Position numbers and translations under genes: made by a program. A DNA stretch of 64,000 nt from Acidimicrobiales bacterium (GTDB lineage: Bacteria; Actinomycetota; Acidimicrobiia; Acidimicrobiales; MedAcidi-G1), in NCBI GenBank assembly GCA_029245675.1, contig JAQWOV010000014.1, forward strand, positions 57,363 to 121,362, read 5' to 3'. Shown one piece after another: positions 16,736 to 24,228 of this stretch. Numbering within the stretch: position 1 is the first letter of the stretch; the number at the start of each line of letters is the position of its first letter. Below the pieces are notes generated by a model, which saw nothing but the letters and a program-made list of their open reading frames with translations, did not search any database and was not told the origin of the DNA.

Positions 16736-17455
16736 CTATCGATCAGCATGCGCGAGCGCAGCTAGTACTAACTCAACGTATTCGTTGCGTTCGTCTTCGT
16801 CTAGGACTTCGTGATCTTTTCCTGAAGATTCTGCAGTTAAGGATTCCACTTCGTCGCTAATTTCCTGTGCTGTTGGAGAATCATCAGAATCTCTCCACCC
16901 AAACAAATTAATGTTGTAACTACTCTTTAACTTTACTAATCCTACTGGTGACACGTTAAGGCTTTTCGCGGCAACAATATGCCTACAGAAACGAAGTTCC
17001 CGTAAAACTTGTATGAGTAAGTAGGAACGCCCTTCCGCATCGTCAGGACGATTTACATTACGCCACCCTGTAAAAGTTGGCGCGTTTTCCCCATTGGCAG
17101 AGTCAACTATTTTTTCAGCTAACTCAACTAAGCGAGCTGCGCCACTGAAGCCTTCGAGGTAATCACGTCCACGTTCAGCACAAACTTGTCCATACAAAGC
17201 ACCAGCCTGAGACGGGGAGAAATCTTCAATCCAGTTTTCTTTGATTTGAGATGGATTCCAGCACCAAGCTGCGGCACTTGCTTCTTCTGCAGAAATATCT
17301 CCTATTGTGCCGAAACGTCCCATGACATACCCGGGAAGGCCTTCTGGTAATCCGAGTTCAGGTCCCGTTTTGAAAGTCACAGGATCCAACATGAAACGTG
17401 CGCCGAGCACTTGTACAGCGCTTGCAGTTTTTTGTGCACAATGTTGAGGGTTCAC
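16736..17455 (-). CDS. Conserved protein, SCO6745-like
   Basis: A 239-residue mostly helical protein of unknown function. The segments VQVLGARFMLDP, LPGYVMGRFGTIGD and AAAWCWNPSQI resemble the actinobacterial SCO6745-type family, but the resemblance is judged by eye. Starts with GTG at 17455. No signal peptide, membrane segment or catalytic motif is evident. It lies 47 bases upstream of the acyl-CoA ligase on the same strand and could share its transcript. Confidence 0.6.
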   Translation of the reverse strand: MNPQHCAQKTASAVQVLGARFMLDPVTFKTGPELGLPEGLPGYVMGRFGTIGDISAEEASAAAWCWNPSQIKENWIEDFSPSQAGALYGQVCAERGRDYLEGFSGAARLVELAEKIVDSANGENAPTFTGWRNVNRPDDAEGRSYLLIQVLRELRFCRHIVAAKSLNVSPVGLVKLKSSYNINLFGWRDSDDSPTAQEISDEVESLTAESSGKDHEVLDEDERNEYVELVLAALAHADR

Positions 17456-17516
17456 GGAAAAATTTCTAAATAGTGGTTACAACGTCAGGACGGTAGCAAA
17501 TCTTCGTCGAAATTTC

Positions 17517-17888
17517 TCATCCGAGCGTTGCAATCGCGCCAAGAATAATAAAAATAACATTTCGGACAATGTCTTTATAAGACAGGGGACGGGTGGACCA
17601 AGCCCCAAAACAACCACATCCGCTTTTATTTCCTGCAGCAAGGCGACTGGAAATCAAGACAGTGAAGGCAACCAGTAGCGCTACGGCGCATGGCCCGCCA
17701 GTAGCAGGATCAATGAATAAAAGAGCAGAGGTTAAAAGTTCAACAAGAGGAAGGACAATGCTTGTTTCTTTAGGGAAAGGAAAACCAAGGTCACGGAGGG
17801 AACGACGAGTGTCTAAAGGAGAACGTAGTTTGACTATCCCGGCAATGAGGAAAACGCCGCCAAGAATGTAGCCAGCAAAATTTGCCAT
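17517..17888 (-). CDS. MauE/DoxX-like membrane protein
   Basis: A 123-residue protein with four predicted membrane segments. The cysteine motif SGCGCFGAW after the third segment is the mark of MauE-type proteins, which support disulfide or cofactor maturation on the outer side of the membrane. It follows the hydroxyacid dehydrogenase by 3 bases and is the last gene of a three-gene operon that starts with a thioredoxin-like protein, consistent with a redox partner role. Confidence 0.75.
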   Translation of the reverse strand: MANFAGYILGGVFLIAGIVKLRSPLDTRRSLRDLGFPFPKETSIVLPLVELLTSALLFIDPATGGPCAVALLVAFTVLISSRLAAGNKSGCGCFGAWSTRPLSYKDIVRNVIFIILGAIATLG

Positions 17889-17891
17889 TTT

Positions 17892-18812
17892 TCAATATCC
17901 CTGGTTCACGTCTACAAGACCAAGTAGTTCTTCGTTACTACAGAAGCGTTTAACGTTTTCAGAAATGAATGGCCCGAGAACTCTTAAACCCATCTCCGGA
18001 GTGTTTCCAATATGGGGGGTGATAAGACAGTTCGGTTCTTTCCAGAGCGGATGATCATCAGGAAGAGGTTCAGGGACTGTTACATCTAGAGCAGCTCCGC
18101 CAATAGTTCCCTGTTGCAGAGATTCCAAAAGATCGTCGGTGACGATATGTCCTCCGCGTGCAACATTTACTATCCACGCATGATTTGGAAGAGCCGAAAG
18201 AACTTCTTTATTGATGATTCCATATGTTTCTTCGGTAAGTGAAAGAGCGAGAATTAGAAGGTCAGTTCGTGGAAGAATTTCAAAGAGGCGAGAAGTTGTT
18301 ATCGTTCGGTTTGCCCCTTCTAGAGGCTTGGAACGTCGTCGAACAACTGTGATATCACATCCAAAGGGCTTAAGGAGGGGGAGTAGGCATTGAGTGATTC
18401 CACCTGCACCAAGTATGCAAACCCGAGAGTCGCCAAGAACCCGACCGATTGGCTCACCCCAAGAAGTCGCTCTGGAGTAGCCATGAAGATTTTTGAAACC
18501 TCCTAGAGATAAAGAAAGTGCGGTTTCGGCAACTTCGCGTGCATAAACGCCTTTGCCGCAAGTCCAAGTCCATTTGTCGTTGAGGTAGGGGACAAATGGC
18601 TCTATTCCGGCATAAGGAAGTTGAATCCATTTCAGATTCGGAGCACTCTCGGAAATTTCTGGAAACAAATTTGCTTTAGAAGGGTCAGCCCAAATCAATC
18701 CCTCGGCATCTTCAACTGCGCACAGATTAGCTCCAGCATCTTGTACGGACTTGCACAATACGTCAAACATTTCCGGACGAGTAGAAGGAGCTACTGCGAC
18801 AGAACGAGTCAA
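17892..18812 (-). CDS. D-2-hydroxyacid dehydrogenase family protein
   Basis: A 306-residue NAD-dependent dehydrogenase of the D-isomer 2-hydroxyacid family. The Rossmann motif is CILGAGGITQ, followed by VVRRRS, which suggests NADP preference. NVARGG carries the catalytic Arg region, and ALDVTVPEPLPDDHPLW and ITPHIGN hold the conserved Glu and His. Reduces or oxidises an unknown 2-keto/2-hydroxy acid. The start is TTG at 18812 without a clear ribosome-binding site; ATG at 18770 is an alternative that would trim 14 residues. It sits between thioredoxin-like and MauE-like genes. Confidence 0.85.
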   Translation of the reverse strand: MTRSVAVAPSTRPEMFDVLCKSVQDAGANLCAVEDAEGLIWADPSKANLFPEISESAPNLKWIQLPYAGIEPFVPYLNDKWTWTCGKGVYAREVAETALSLSLGGFKNLHGYSRATSWGEPIGRVLGDSRVCILGAGGITQCLLPLLKPFGCDITVVRRRSKPLEGANRTITTSRLFEILPRTDLLILALSLTEETYGIINKEVLSALPNHAWIVNVARGGHIVTDDLLESLQQGTIGGAALDVTVPEPLPDDHPLWKEPNCLITPHIGNTPEMGLRVLGPFISENVKRFCSNEELLGLVDVNQGY

Positions 18813-18830
18813 GAGAACACCAAGGGAGAT

Positions 18831-19409
18831 CTATCCAAGAGAAGGGGTTCCAACGTATGGAGCAGGATCACCTTCAGCAGGAAACTCGGGTCGTGACCAA
18901 GAAGACAGGTCAGATAGTTCCTCAGCCACTCTTCTCCAAGATTCAGGATCCCAATTTTCCGCTGAATCTAGAACTGAACCATCCTGTTTCAAGACAACGA
19001 AGGCCGGAACATTGGAAAGTTCAAGGGAGCGAACCAGAGTCCGCTCAGGATCTGCCAAAGCAAAAATTTCCTCTGCTAATGGACCAAGAAACTTTTGAGC
19101 ACCATCAGAATCTGTTCCCGTAACTAAATAAGCAGCTCTCACATCTGCTCCTTGAAAATTCAAAAGAACACGTCGGGCCGTATTTAGAATCCAAGAACTT
19201 TCGTGGGTGTATGGATCCAGTACTACAACAGCAAGGGGGAAGTTCGTTAAAAATTCTTTTAACGGTCGAGGGTCTCCCGAAACTGGATGGATTTGTATGT
19301 TGAGGTCAGGATTAGTTGCCACAAGTGGTGACGCTAGCAAGTGATTCAGTACTCTGACGACATATGGCAGATGTTCTTTGTGACCTACTACTGTCAATAC
19401 TGTGAACAT
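18831..19409 (-). CDS. Thioredoxin-like protein without CxxC
   Basis: A 192-residue protein that looks like a thioredoxin fold in its second half: VRSLELSNVPAFVVLKQDGSV has the cis-Pro region, followed by a final helix WRRVAEELSDLSSW. No CxxC or CxxS pair is present, so it is not an ordinary oxidoreductase. The N-terminal half is not recognised. The ATG at 19409 overlaps the start of the divergent mutY by 8 bases; an upstream start at 19436 would overlap further. It heads the operon with the hydroxyacid dehydrogenase and MauE-like genes. Function unknown. Confidence 0.6.
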   Translation of the reverse strand: MFTVLTVVGHKEHLPYVVRVLNHLLASPLVATNPDLNIQIHPVSGDPRPLKEFLTNFPLAVVVLDPYTHESSWILNTARRVLLNFQGADVRAAYLVTGTDSDGAQKFLGPLAEEIFALADPERTLVRSLELSNVPAFVVLKQDGSVLDSAENWDPESWRRVAEELSDLSSWSRPEFPAEGDPAPYVGTPSLG

Positions 19410-20277
19410 CAAGGAACTTACACGAATTCTTCCCATTGATATTTTGGTATGGGGTGCAGAACACTTACGTGACTTGCCGTGGCGAAGAACACGAAACCCT
19501 TGGTTTGTATTAGTTGCTGAAGTGATGCTTCAACAAACTCAAATAGATCGAGTTCTTTTGAAGTGGCCGGCATTTCTAGAAGAATTTCCAACAGCAACAA
19601 GTTGTGCTCTAGCGTCAACTTCTGAAGTGGTAAAACAATGGGAAGGAATGGGTTTTAACCGTAGAGCGGTGCTACTACATCAAGCTGCAAAATCTATAAA
19701 AGATAATCATGGAGGGGAAGTTCCAGTAGAGCTTGACGAGCTTTTATTACTTCCTGGAGTAGGCCCATACACTGCTCGAGCAATTCTCGCTTTCGCATAT
19801 GAACAAGACTCGGCTGTTGTAGACACAAATGTAGGAAGAGTTCTCGCAAGGTGGACTGGGCGCCGTTTGAAATCTGCAGAAGCTCAAGAACTAGCTGATC
19901 GTTCTGTTCCATTAGGAGAGGGATGGGCTTGGAATCAAGCAGTGCTTGATTTTGGTTCCATGGTTTGCCGTTCTAAAAATCCGAAATGTGAAGAATGTCC
20001 GATACATCGTTCTTGTTCATGGCAAGGCATTGGAGTTGATCCAGCTAAAGGGTCAGCAGGAGTGAGTGGAACTCAATCTAGATTTGAAGGATCAGATCGT
20101 CAAGGGCGCGGAAAATTAGTAGCCGCTTTAAGAAAAAAGCCAATTAAAAAAAGTGAATTAGCAGAAATCATGGGGTGGCCATTGGATCCAAAAAGAGCAG
20201 AGAGAGTTGCTTCTACTGTCATTTCTGATGGTCTAGCTACCTCTGAGGGTGACACACTATCTTTGCCCCAAACTTGA
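19402..20277 (+). CDS. mutY: A/G-specific adenine glycosylase
   Basis: A 291-residue MutY, which removes adenine mispaired with 8-oxoguanine. LPWRRTRNPWFVLVAEVMLQQTQ holds the catalytic Glu. The helix-hairpin-helix is LLPGVGPYTARAI, and the catalytic Asp is in AVVDTNVGRV. The 4Fe-4S cluster motif C-x6-C-x2-C-x5-C reads CRSKNPKCEECPIHRSC. The C-terminus is a short stretch, not a full NUDIX-like domain. The start is GTG at 19402, within the coding start of the divergent thioredoxin-like gene, so both promoters must lie inside coding sequence. Confidence 0.9.
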   Translation: MNIKELTRILPIDILVWGAEHLRDLPWRRTRNPWFVLVAEVMLQQTQIDRVLLKWPAFLEEFPTATSCALASTSEVVKQWEGMGFNRRAVLLHQAAKSIKDNHGGEVPVELDELLLLPGVGPYTARAILAFAYEQDSAVVDTNVGRVLARWTGRRLKSAEAQELADRSVPLGEGWAWNQAVLDFGSMVCRSKNPKCEECPIHRSCSWQGIGVDPAKGSAGVSGTQSRFEGSDRQGRGKLVAALRKKPIKKSELAEIMGWPLDPKRAERVASTVISDGLATSEGDTLSLPQT

Positions 20278-20279
20278 AA

Positions 20280-20801
20280 TTATTGGGTTAAGGCTTCTAC
20301 AAGATCGTCAAAAGCAGAATCAGCGAGTTTAATCATTTCTTCATCGGTTCTATCTTGTATCGGGTGGTCAACAAAAATGCGAGATACATCAATTCCAACC
20401 GCCTTTGATTGGGTTTCGGCGGCATCAATAAAAGGTCCGGAAGCCACGAATACTCCTGGAAGACCTTCTTTTTCTAAGTTGCTTATGTCATGCACACTGC
20501 ATGTCGTACAGGAACCTCAATCAGCGAGAGCTTCAATAACTGCATCACATTTACTAGAAATTTCATAACGAAGATCTACAGGTGCAGGTTTAGTGAAAGT
20601 TGGTTTCATAAATCGAAGAACAGTCGCCCCATGCTCTGTGAGTCTTTTCTCTAACTGATTAAGGAAAACGTCACCTCTGGGTTTTGAGATATCAAGCAAT
20701 CCTATTATTGAGCCTTCAATACTTTTAATTCGTTCACTTAACTGGATTTCTGGAGAGCGGTCCTCAGATGTGGGGTCAAGTACAGACAGTGTTTGATTCA
20801 T
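20280..20801 (-). CDS. UGSC-family selenoprotein (in-frame UGA)
   Basis: A 173-residue protein if the TGA at 20517-20519 is read as selenocysteine. The first 94 codons (MNQTLSVLDP to DAVIEALAD) lead straight into TGA, then GSCTTCSVHDIS and a further 71 codons in the same frame. The result is U95-G-S-C98-T-T-C101, the motif of the UGSC family of (seleno)proteins. Without recoding this would be called as two unrelated short ORFs (20517-20801 and 20280-20495). A hairpin with G first in its loop lies 13 bases after the TGA. The ATG overlaps the stop of the upstream thioredoxin-fusion gene by 4 bases (ATGA). Function unknown; a selenol redox centre is expected. Confidence 0.88.
20489..20503 (-). 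promoter_or_regulatory. Candidate SECIS hairpin of the UGSC gene
   Basis: On the coding strand CATGCA-GTG-TGCATG forms a perfect 6-bp stem with a 3-base loop that begins with G. The loop is 20-22 bases after the TGA, inside the 16-37 base range typical of bacterial SECIS elements. Further partial pairing extends below. Confidence 0.6.
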
Positions 20802-22243
20802 AGGGTTATCTCCTTAGTGACTGGGTCGCTTCCCTTAGTTCCATTCAGCCATCCACCAATTATGGCTGAAAAGAGTCCTGCTGGTCCACCAGCATGAACT
20901 ACCAAGAGACCTCCGGGGCGAAATTTCGGTAATTGATTTCCTCCAAAAGTTGATGGAATGCCATCTTCAATCCCTCCAGCGCCTTCAATTATTTCGTCAC
21001 TGTCAATCATCAAGAGTTCAGTTAATTTTTCAATAAACTGTGAGCGACTCCAACCTGCGTCAATAAACCGGCTCAGATGTTCTGGTGAGATAACCAACAT
21101 AGCGTCCATACCTAAAACCATTCGTGTGGAAATCGTTGACTTCAACCCATCAGCCAAAGATCGCGTTAATGACTCTGGGCTTCTGCTTTTCTGATCAACG
21201 AGAATACGCGGGCCTTCCCCTGTGAACGCAGTAACCGTGTTCTGTTCTGAAGAAAATCCGAAACCTTCAGCTAAATTCTCCCAAGGCGAAGGAGCTTCAG
21301 CGAAACAGAAACCCTGCTTTCCCATATGGCCAAGAGTTGCTCGGTCAATCCCTCCAGGCGCCCCACCACCCACATTCTTTAAAACAAGTTGAACAGCTCT
21401 ACCAATAGTGGAGTTAGCACGATTCCCATGTCCAAGAACGTTGATGCCAGAATTCATACCCAAGCGTTCAGCAATAGGCCCACTAACAACAAAAATAGGA
21501 CCTACGCTCATCGTGGTGGCTAAAACTCCATGCATATTGAACTCATCGGTGCAAATAGCTTCAAGACAGGCAATCACTACAGGAAGATACTCGGGAAGAC
21601 ACCCAGCCATCACGGCATTGATTGCTACTTTTTCTACTGAACATTCGGCAAGATTTGGTGGAATTATTGCAACGATGTCATCAGAGTTCCTTGACGTTCC
21701 AGCAAGCATTCGCTTTACCCGTGATTCAGTAGGTGGAACAACAGGCATTCCATCACTCCAACCGCGGTCATGCATTGCTTCCATTTCATCTTCAAGAGAA
21801 GCGATCTCTACTTGGCGAGAAATAAATGTTCTTCCCTCAAACTTTATTTCAAGCTCGTCAACTCGATCCGGCGATACGGATAGTGAACCACAACCAGGTT
21901 TATGGTCAACGAGACCCGGAGCAAGGTTTTCAATTTCAAGCAATCTCTCCCATTCTTTCCTGTTCCATCCCACTAATCTCTCAACTTCTTTTCCGTTGAC
22001 GACTCGGATAAGAGTGGGAACAGCTTCAATATCGTTATGCCAACTGAAAGACAGTTCACTATCGTCATGGACCCATTCGGCTGAAGTTGGAAAAGACGGA
22101 TCGTCTTGTGAAAAGATTTTCACATGGCCGTTAGTTCCAAGTTCAACTAAAAGATCTGAAGTTAATTGGCAAGTAGGGCATTCAGAATTGACCACAACAG
22201 AAATGCCATCGTTTAATTCGTAACCATCTGCATGTTTAGCCAT
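20798..22243 (-). CDS. Thioredoxin-like domain fused to a conserved domain, partner of UGSC protein
   Basis: A 481-residue two-domain protein. Residues 12-110 look like a thioredoxin or glutaredoxin fold with C22-P-T-C25 (NSECPTCQL) and a cis-Pro in IEAVPTLIRV. From about residue 160 to the end is a large domain with signatures MPVVPPTE, KVAINAVMAGCLPEYLPVV, GHGNRANSTIGRAVQLVLKN and VVHAGGPAGLFSAIIGGW. I recognise this pattern from proteins encoded next to UGSC genes but cannot assign a reaction. It overlaps the UGSC gene by 4 bases. A palindrome 9 bases before the start may be an operator. Together they look like a two-component thiol/selenol system. Confidence 0.75.
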   Translation of the reverse strand: MAKHADGYELNDGISVVVNSECPTCQLTSDLLVELGTNGHVKIFSQDDPSFPTSAEWVHDDSELSFSWHNDIEAVPTLIRVVNGKEVERLVGWNRKEWERLLEIENLAPGLVDHKPGCGSLSVSPDRVDELEIKFEGRTFISRQVEIASLEDEMEAMHDRGWSDGMPVVPPTESRVKRMLAGTSRNSDDIVAIIPPNLAECSVEKVAINAVMAGCLPEYLPVVIACLEAICTDEFNMHGVLATTMSVGPIFVVSGPIAERLGMNSGINVLGHGNRANSTIGRAVQLVLKNVGGGAPGGIDRATLGHMGKQGFCFAEAPSPWENLAEGFGFSSEQNTVTAFTGEGPRILVDQKSRSPESLTRSLADGLKSTISTRMVLGMDAMLVISPEHLSRFIDAGWSRSQFIEKLTELLMIDSDEIIEGAGGIEDGIPSTFGGNQLPKFRPGGLLVVHAGGPAGLFSAIIGGWLNGTKGSDPVTKEITL

Positions 22244-22251
22244 AACTAGAA

Positions 22252-22273
22252 TGGTAAGTTACCAGTCAGTAAC
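22252..22273. promoter_or_regulatory. Palindromic operator candidate before the UGSC operon
   Basis: TGGTAA-G-TTACCA at 22252-22264 is a perfect 13-bp palindrome. It overlaps a second dyad, GTTAC-6 bases-GTAAC, at 22258-22273. The pair starts 9 bases upstream of the thioredoxin-fusion start. TetR-family operators often look like this. No regulator gene is adjacent. Confidence 0.5.
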
Positions 22274-22376
22274 AGGCAAGTTGTGTTGTCGCTACTTCTA
22301 GTCCGTGAACTTGATCGCGACCTGAGAAACAGTTATGTAGTCTTAAAGTGAATAGTTGTCTACTTAAAGGTTGAAA

Positions 22377-22859
22377 ATGACAATTGACGGAGATCTTTAC
22401 AGAAAAGTTTTGGGTCGTTGTCCCACCGGAGTGACCCTTGTTACTGGGATGGATGAAGCCGAACCGTTAGCGATAGTTATCGGTTCTTTTACGTCAGTGT
22501 CTATGAGCCCTCCTTTAGTTGGATTCTTCATTGGTACGGGTAGTCAGACTTGGCAAAGAATAGAGAAATCGGGTTCTTTTGGTGTCAATATTCTTTCGGA
22601 TGAACAAGTTAATCTTTCGAACGGTTTCTTTCAGAAAGAAAGAGATCCTTGGGAAGGAACAGAATGGGAGCCAATGACTTCTGGTTCTCCAATGATTCCT
22701 TCTTGTCTAGCCAACATAGATTGTTCAATTCACGAGGTGTCCGAAGCAGGGGACCATTTTTTTGTTTCTGGTTTAGTTGAGGAAGTTATATATAAAAATG
22801 TTGGCTCGCCATTAGTTTTTCTTGGAGGAAAATATGGTCAATTCCAAGGAGCCAGCTAA
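22377..22859 (+). CDS. Flavin reductase family protein
   Basis: A 160-residue FMN-binding split-barrel protein of the flavin reductase type. RCPTGVTLVTG, SFTSVSMSPPLVGFFI, FGVNILSDEQ and the closing SPLVFLGGKYGQF are family signatures. It should reduce flavin with NAD(P)H, often for a partner monooxygenase that is not visible here. The ATG at 22377 is preferred over a TTG 6 bases upstream. Its stop overlaps the gamma carbonic anhydrase-like start by 1 base (TAATG), so they are coupled. Confidence 0.85.
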   Translation: MTIDGDLYRKVLGRCPTGVTLVTGMDEAEPLAIVIGSFTSVSMSPPLVGFFIGTGSQTWQRIEKSGSFGVNILSDEQVNLSNGFFQKERDPWEGTEWEPMTSGSPMIPSCLANIDCSIHEVSEAGDHFFVSGLVEEVIYKNVGSPLVFLGGKYGQFQGAS

Positions 22860-23377
22860 TGCCTATATATAGTCTCGGTGAACTTGTTCCTCGAATCGAC
22901 CCAACTGCTTATATTCACCCCGAAGCAGTGATTATTGGAAATGTAGAAATAGGACCAGAAGCAAGTGTTTGGCCAAACGCAGTTATCAGAGGAGACGATT
23001 CTCTCATCTCAATAGGGGCTCGATCTTCTGTTCAAGACAATGCCGTACTTCATTGCACTGCAGAACTCCCAACAATTGTTGGTGAAGATGTAACTCTTGG
23101 ACACCTTTGCCATCTTGAAGGATGCGTTATAGAAGACCAGGCGCTTGTCGGAGTAGGAGCTGTCGTAATTCATGAAGCTGTAGTTGGTTACGGATCAATA
23201 GTTGGCGCTAATGCAATGGTGCGTAACGGAACCATCATTCCTCCGCATTCAATGGCATTGGGAGTTCCTGCAACAGTCCGAGAAGGAGTGGTTCCTGAAG
23301 AAGCTAATTTGATGAATGCGCAAATTTATGTTGAACGAGGAAAACAGTTTCGTGAACAGATGAAACGAATTGATTGA
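22859..23377 (+). CDS. Gamma carbonic anhydrase-like protein
   Basis: A 172-residue left-handed beta-helix protein built of hexapeptide repeats (IIGNVEIGPEASVWPNAVI and onward). Metal ligands of the gamma-CA family are partly visible: His65 in VLHCT and His82 in LGHLCHLEGC. The place of the usual third His before GC is Glu, while His85 lies three residues earlier. It may bind zinc or iron, and carbonic anhydrase activity is not certain. It is the middle gene of a three-gene transcript with flavin reductase and alpha/beta hydrolase. Confidence 0.85.
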   Translation: MPIYSLGELVPRIDPTAYIHPEAVIIGNVEIGPEASVWPNAVIRGDDSLISIGARSSVQDNAVLHCTAELPTIVGEDVTLGHLCHLEGCVIEDQALVGVGAVVIHEAVVGYGSIVGANAMVRNGTIIPPHSMALGVPATVREGVVPEEANLMNAQIYVERGKQFREQMKRID

Positions 23378-23382
23378 TTCCA

Positions 23383-24141
23383 ATGACGACACATAATTTT
23401 CTTTCAGAAGGACTATCTCTAGAAGCTAATCTTCTATTTCCTGAAGACACTGAAAAGACAAGCCCAGGTTTAGTTATCACACATGGGTTTCCTGTCGGAG
23501 AAACCGGTGGAGCAAACTCTCCAGACACGCTTCCTGAATTGGCTGAAAGAATTTCTCAAGAAATGGGATGGGTCGCAATGGTTCCCCACCTTCGTGGCAT
23601 GGGGGAATCAGAAGGATTTTTTAGCCTTGAAGGGTGGCGCGAAGACTTGAAGTCAGCTGTTTCGTATCTCTCAACATTTGAAGAAGTGGGACCAATATGG
23701 CTTGCAGGTTTTGGAACAGGTGGAGCTCTTTCCTTGGCAGCAGCTTCAGATGATGACCGAATTAAAGGAGTAGCAGCATTATCAACTCCAGCAGATTTCA
23801 ATGACTGGGCTGAGAATCCACGCAGACTGCTACTACATGCGCGTGACGCTGGTCTCATTAATGATTCATCTGCACTGGAAGATTTTGATGCTTGGAAATC
23901 ATCTTTGTCAAAAATATCTGCTGAAAAATCTGCTGAAAAATTCTCTCCAAACCCCTTGCTGCTCGTACATGGAACAGATGACGAAATGGTGCCTCCTTTA
24001 GACGCACGCGCTATCGCCGGAGCACATGAAAGTTGTGACCTGAGAATGATTAGTGGAGCAGGTCACCATTTACGTCACGACCCACGAGCAATAGCAATAC
24101 TTCTCGGTTGGTTAGATCGACAGTATTTATCTAGTGATTAA
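23383..24141 (+). CDS. Alpha/beta hydrolase with altered nucleophile site
   Basis: A 252-residue alpha/beta-hydrolase fold protein. The oxyanion region is VITHGFPVGE, the acid is in HGTDDEMVP and the His in SGAGHHLRHD. The nucleophile elbow reads GFGTGG, so the central position of G-x-S-x-G is Gly, not Ser. It may be non-catalytic, or use a different residue (the following Thr). The ATG at 23383 is used; a TTG 9 bases before it would overlap the preceding stop. It ends the flavin reductase transcript. Confidence 0.8.
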   Translation: MTTHNFLSEGLSLEANLLFPEDTEKTSPGLVITHGFPVGETGGANSPDTLPELAERISQEMGWVAMVPHLRGMGESEGFFSLEGWREDLKSAVSYLSTFEEVGPIWLAGFGTGGALSLAAASDDDRIKGVAALSTPADFNDWAENPRRLLLHARDAGLINDSSALEDFDAWKSSLSKISAEKSAEKFSPNPLLLVHGTDDEMVPPLDARAIAGAHESCDLRMISGAGHHLRHDPRAIAILLGWLDRQYLSSD

Positions 24142-24228
24142 AATATCTATACGTTTTTTAGGATAAACGATGAGATATTGTTACTATCTGTATAGGAGAA
24201 ATACCCAAATCATGGAGAGGGCCTGATT

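Noticed and set aside
20280..20495. A separate 71-residue gene starting at the GTG at 20495
   Set aside because: It is the C-terminal part of the UGSC selenoprotein; the frame continues upstream through TGA and the active-site motif straddles it.
24210..24228. A four-codon ATG frame just before sufB as a leader peptide
   Set aside because: It coincides with the ribosome-binding site of sufB and is too short to mean anything.
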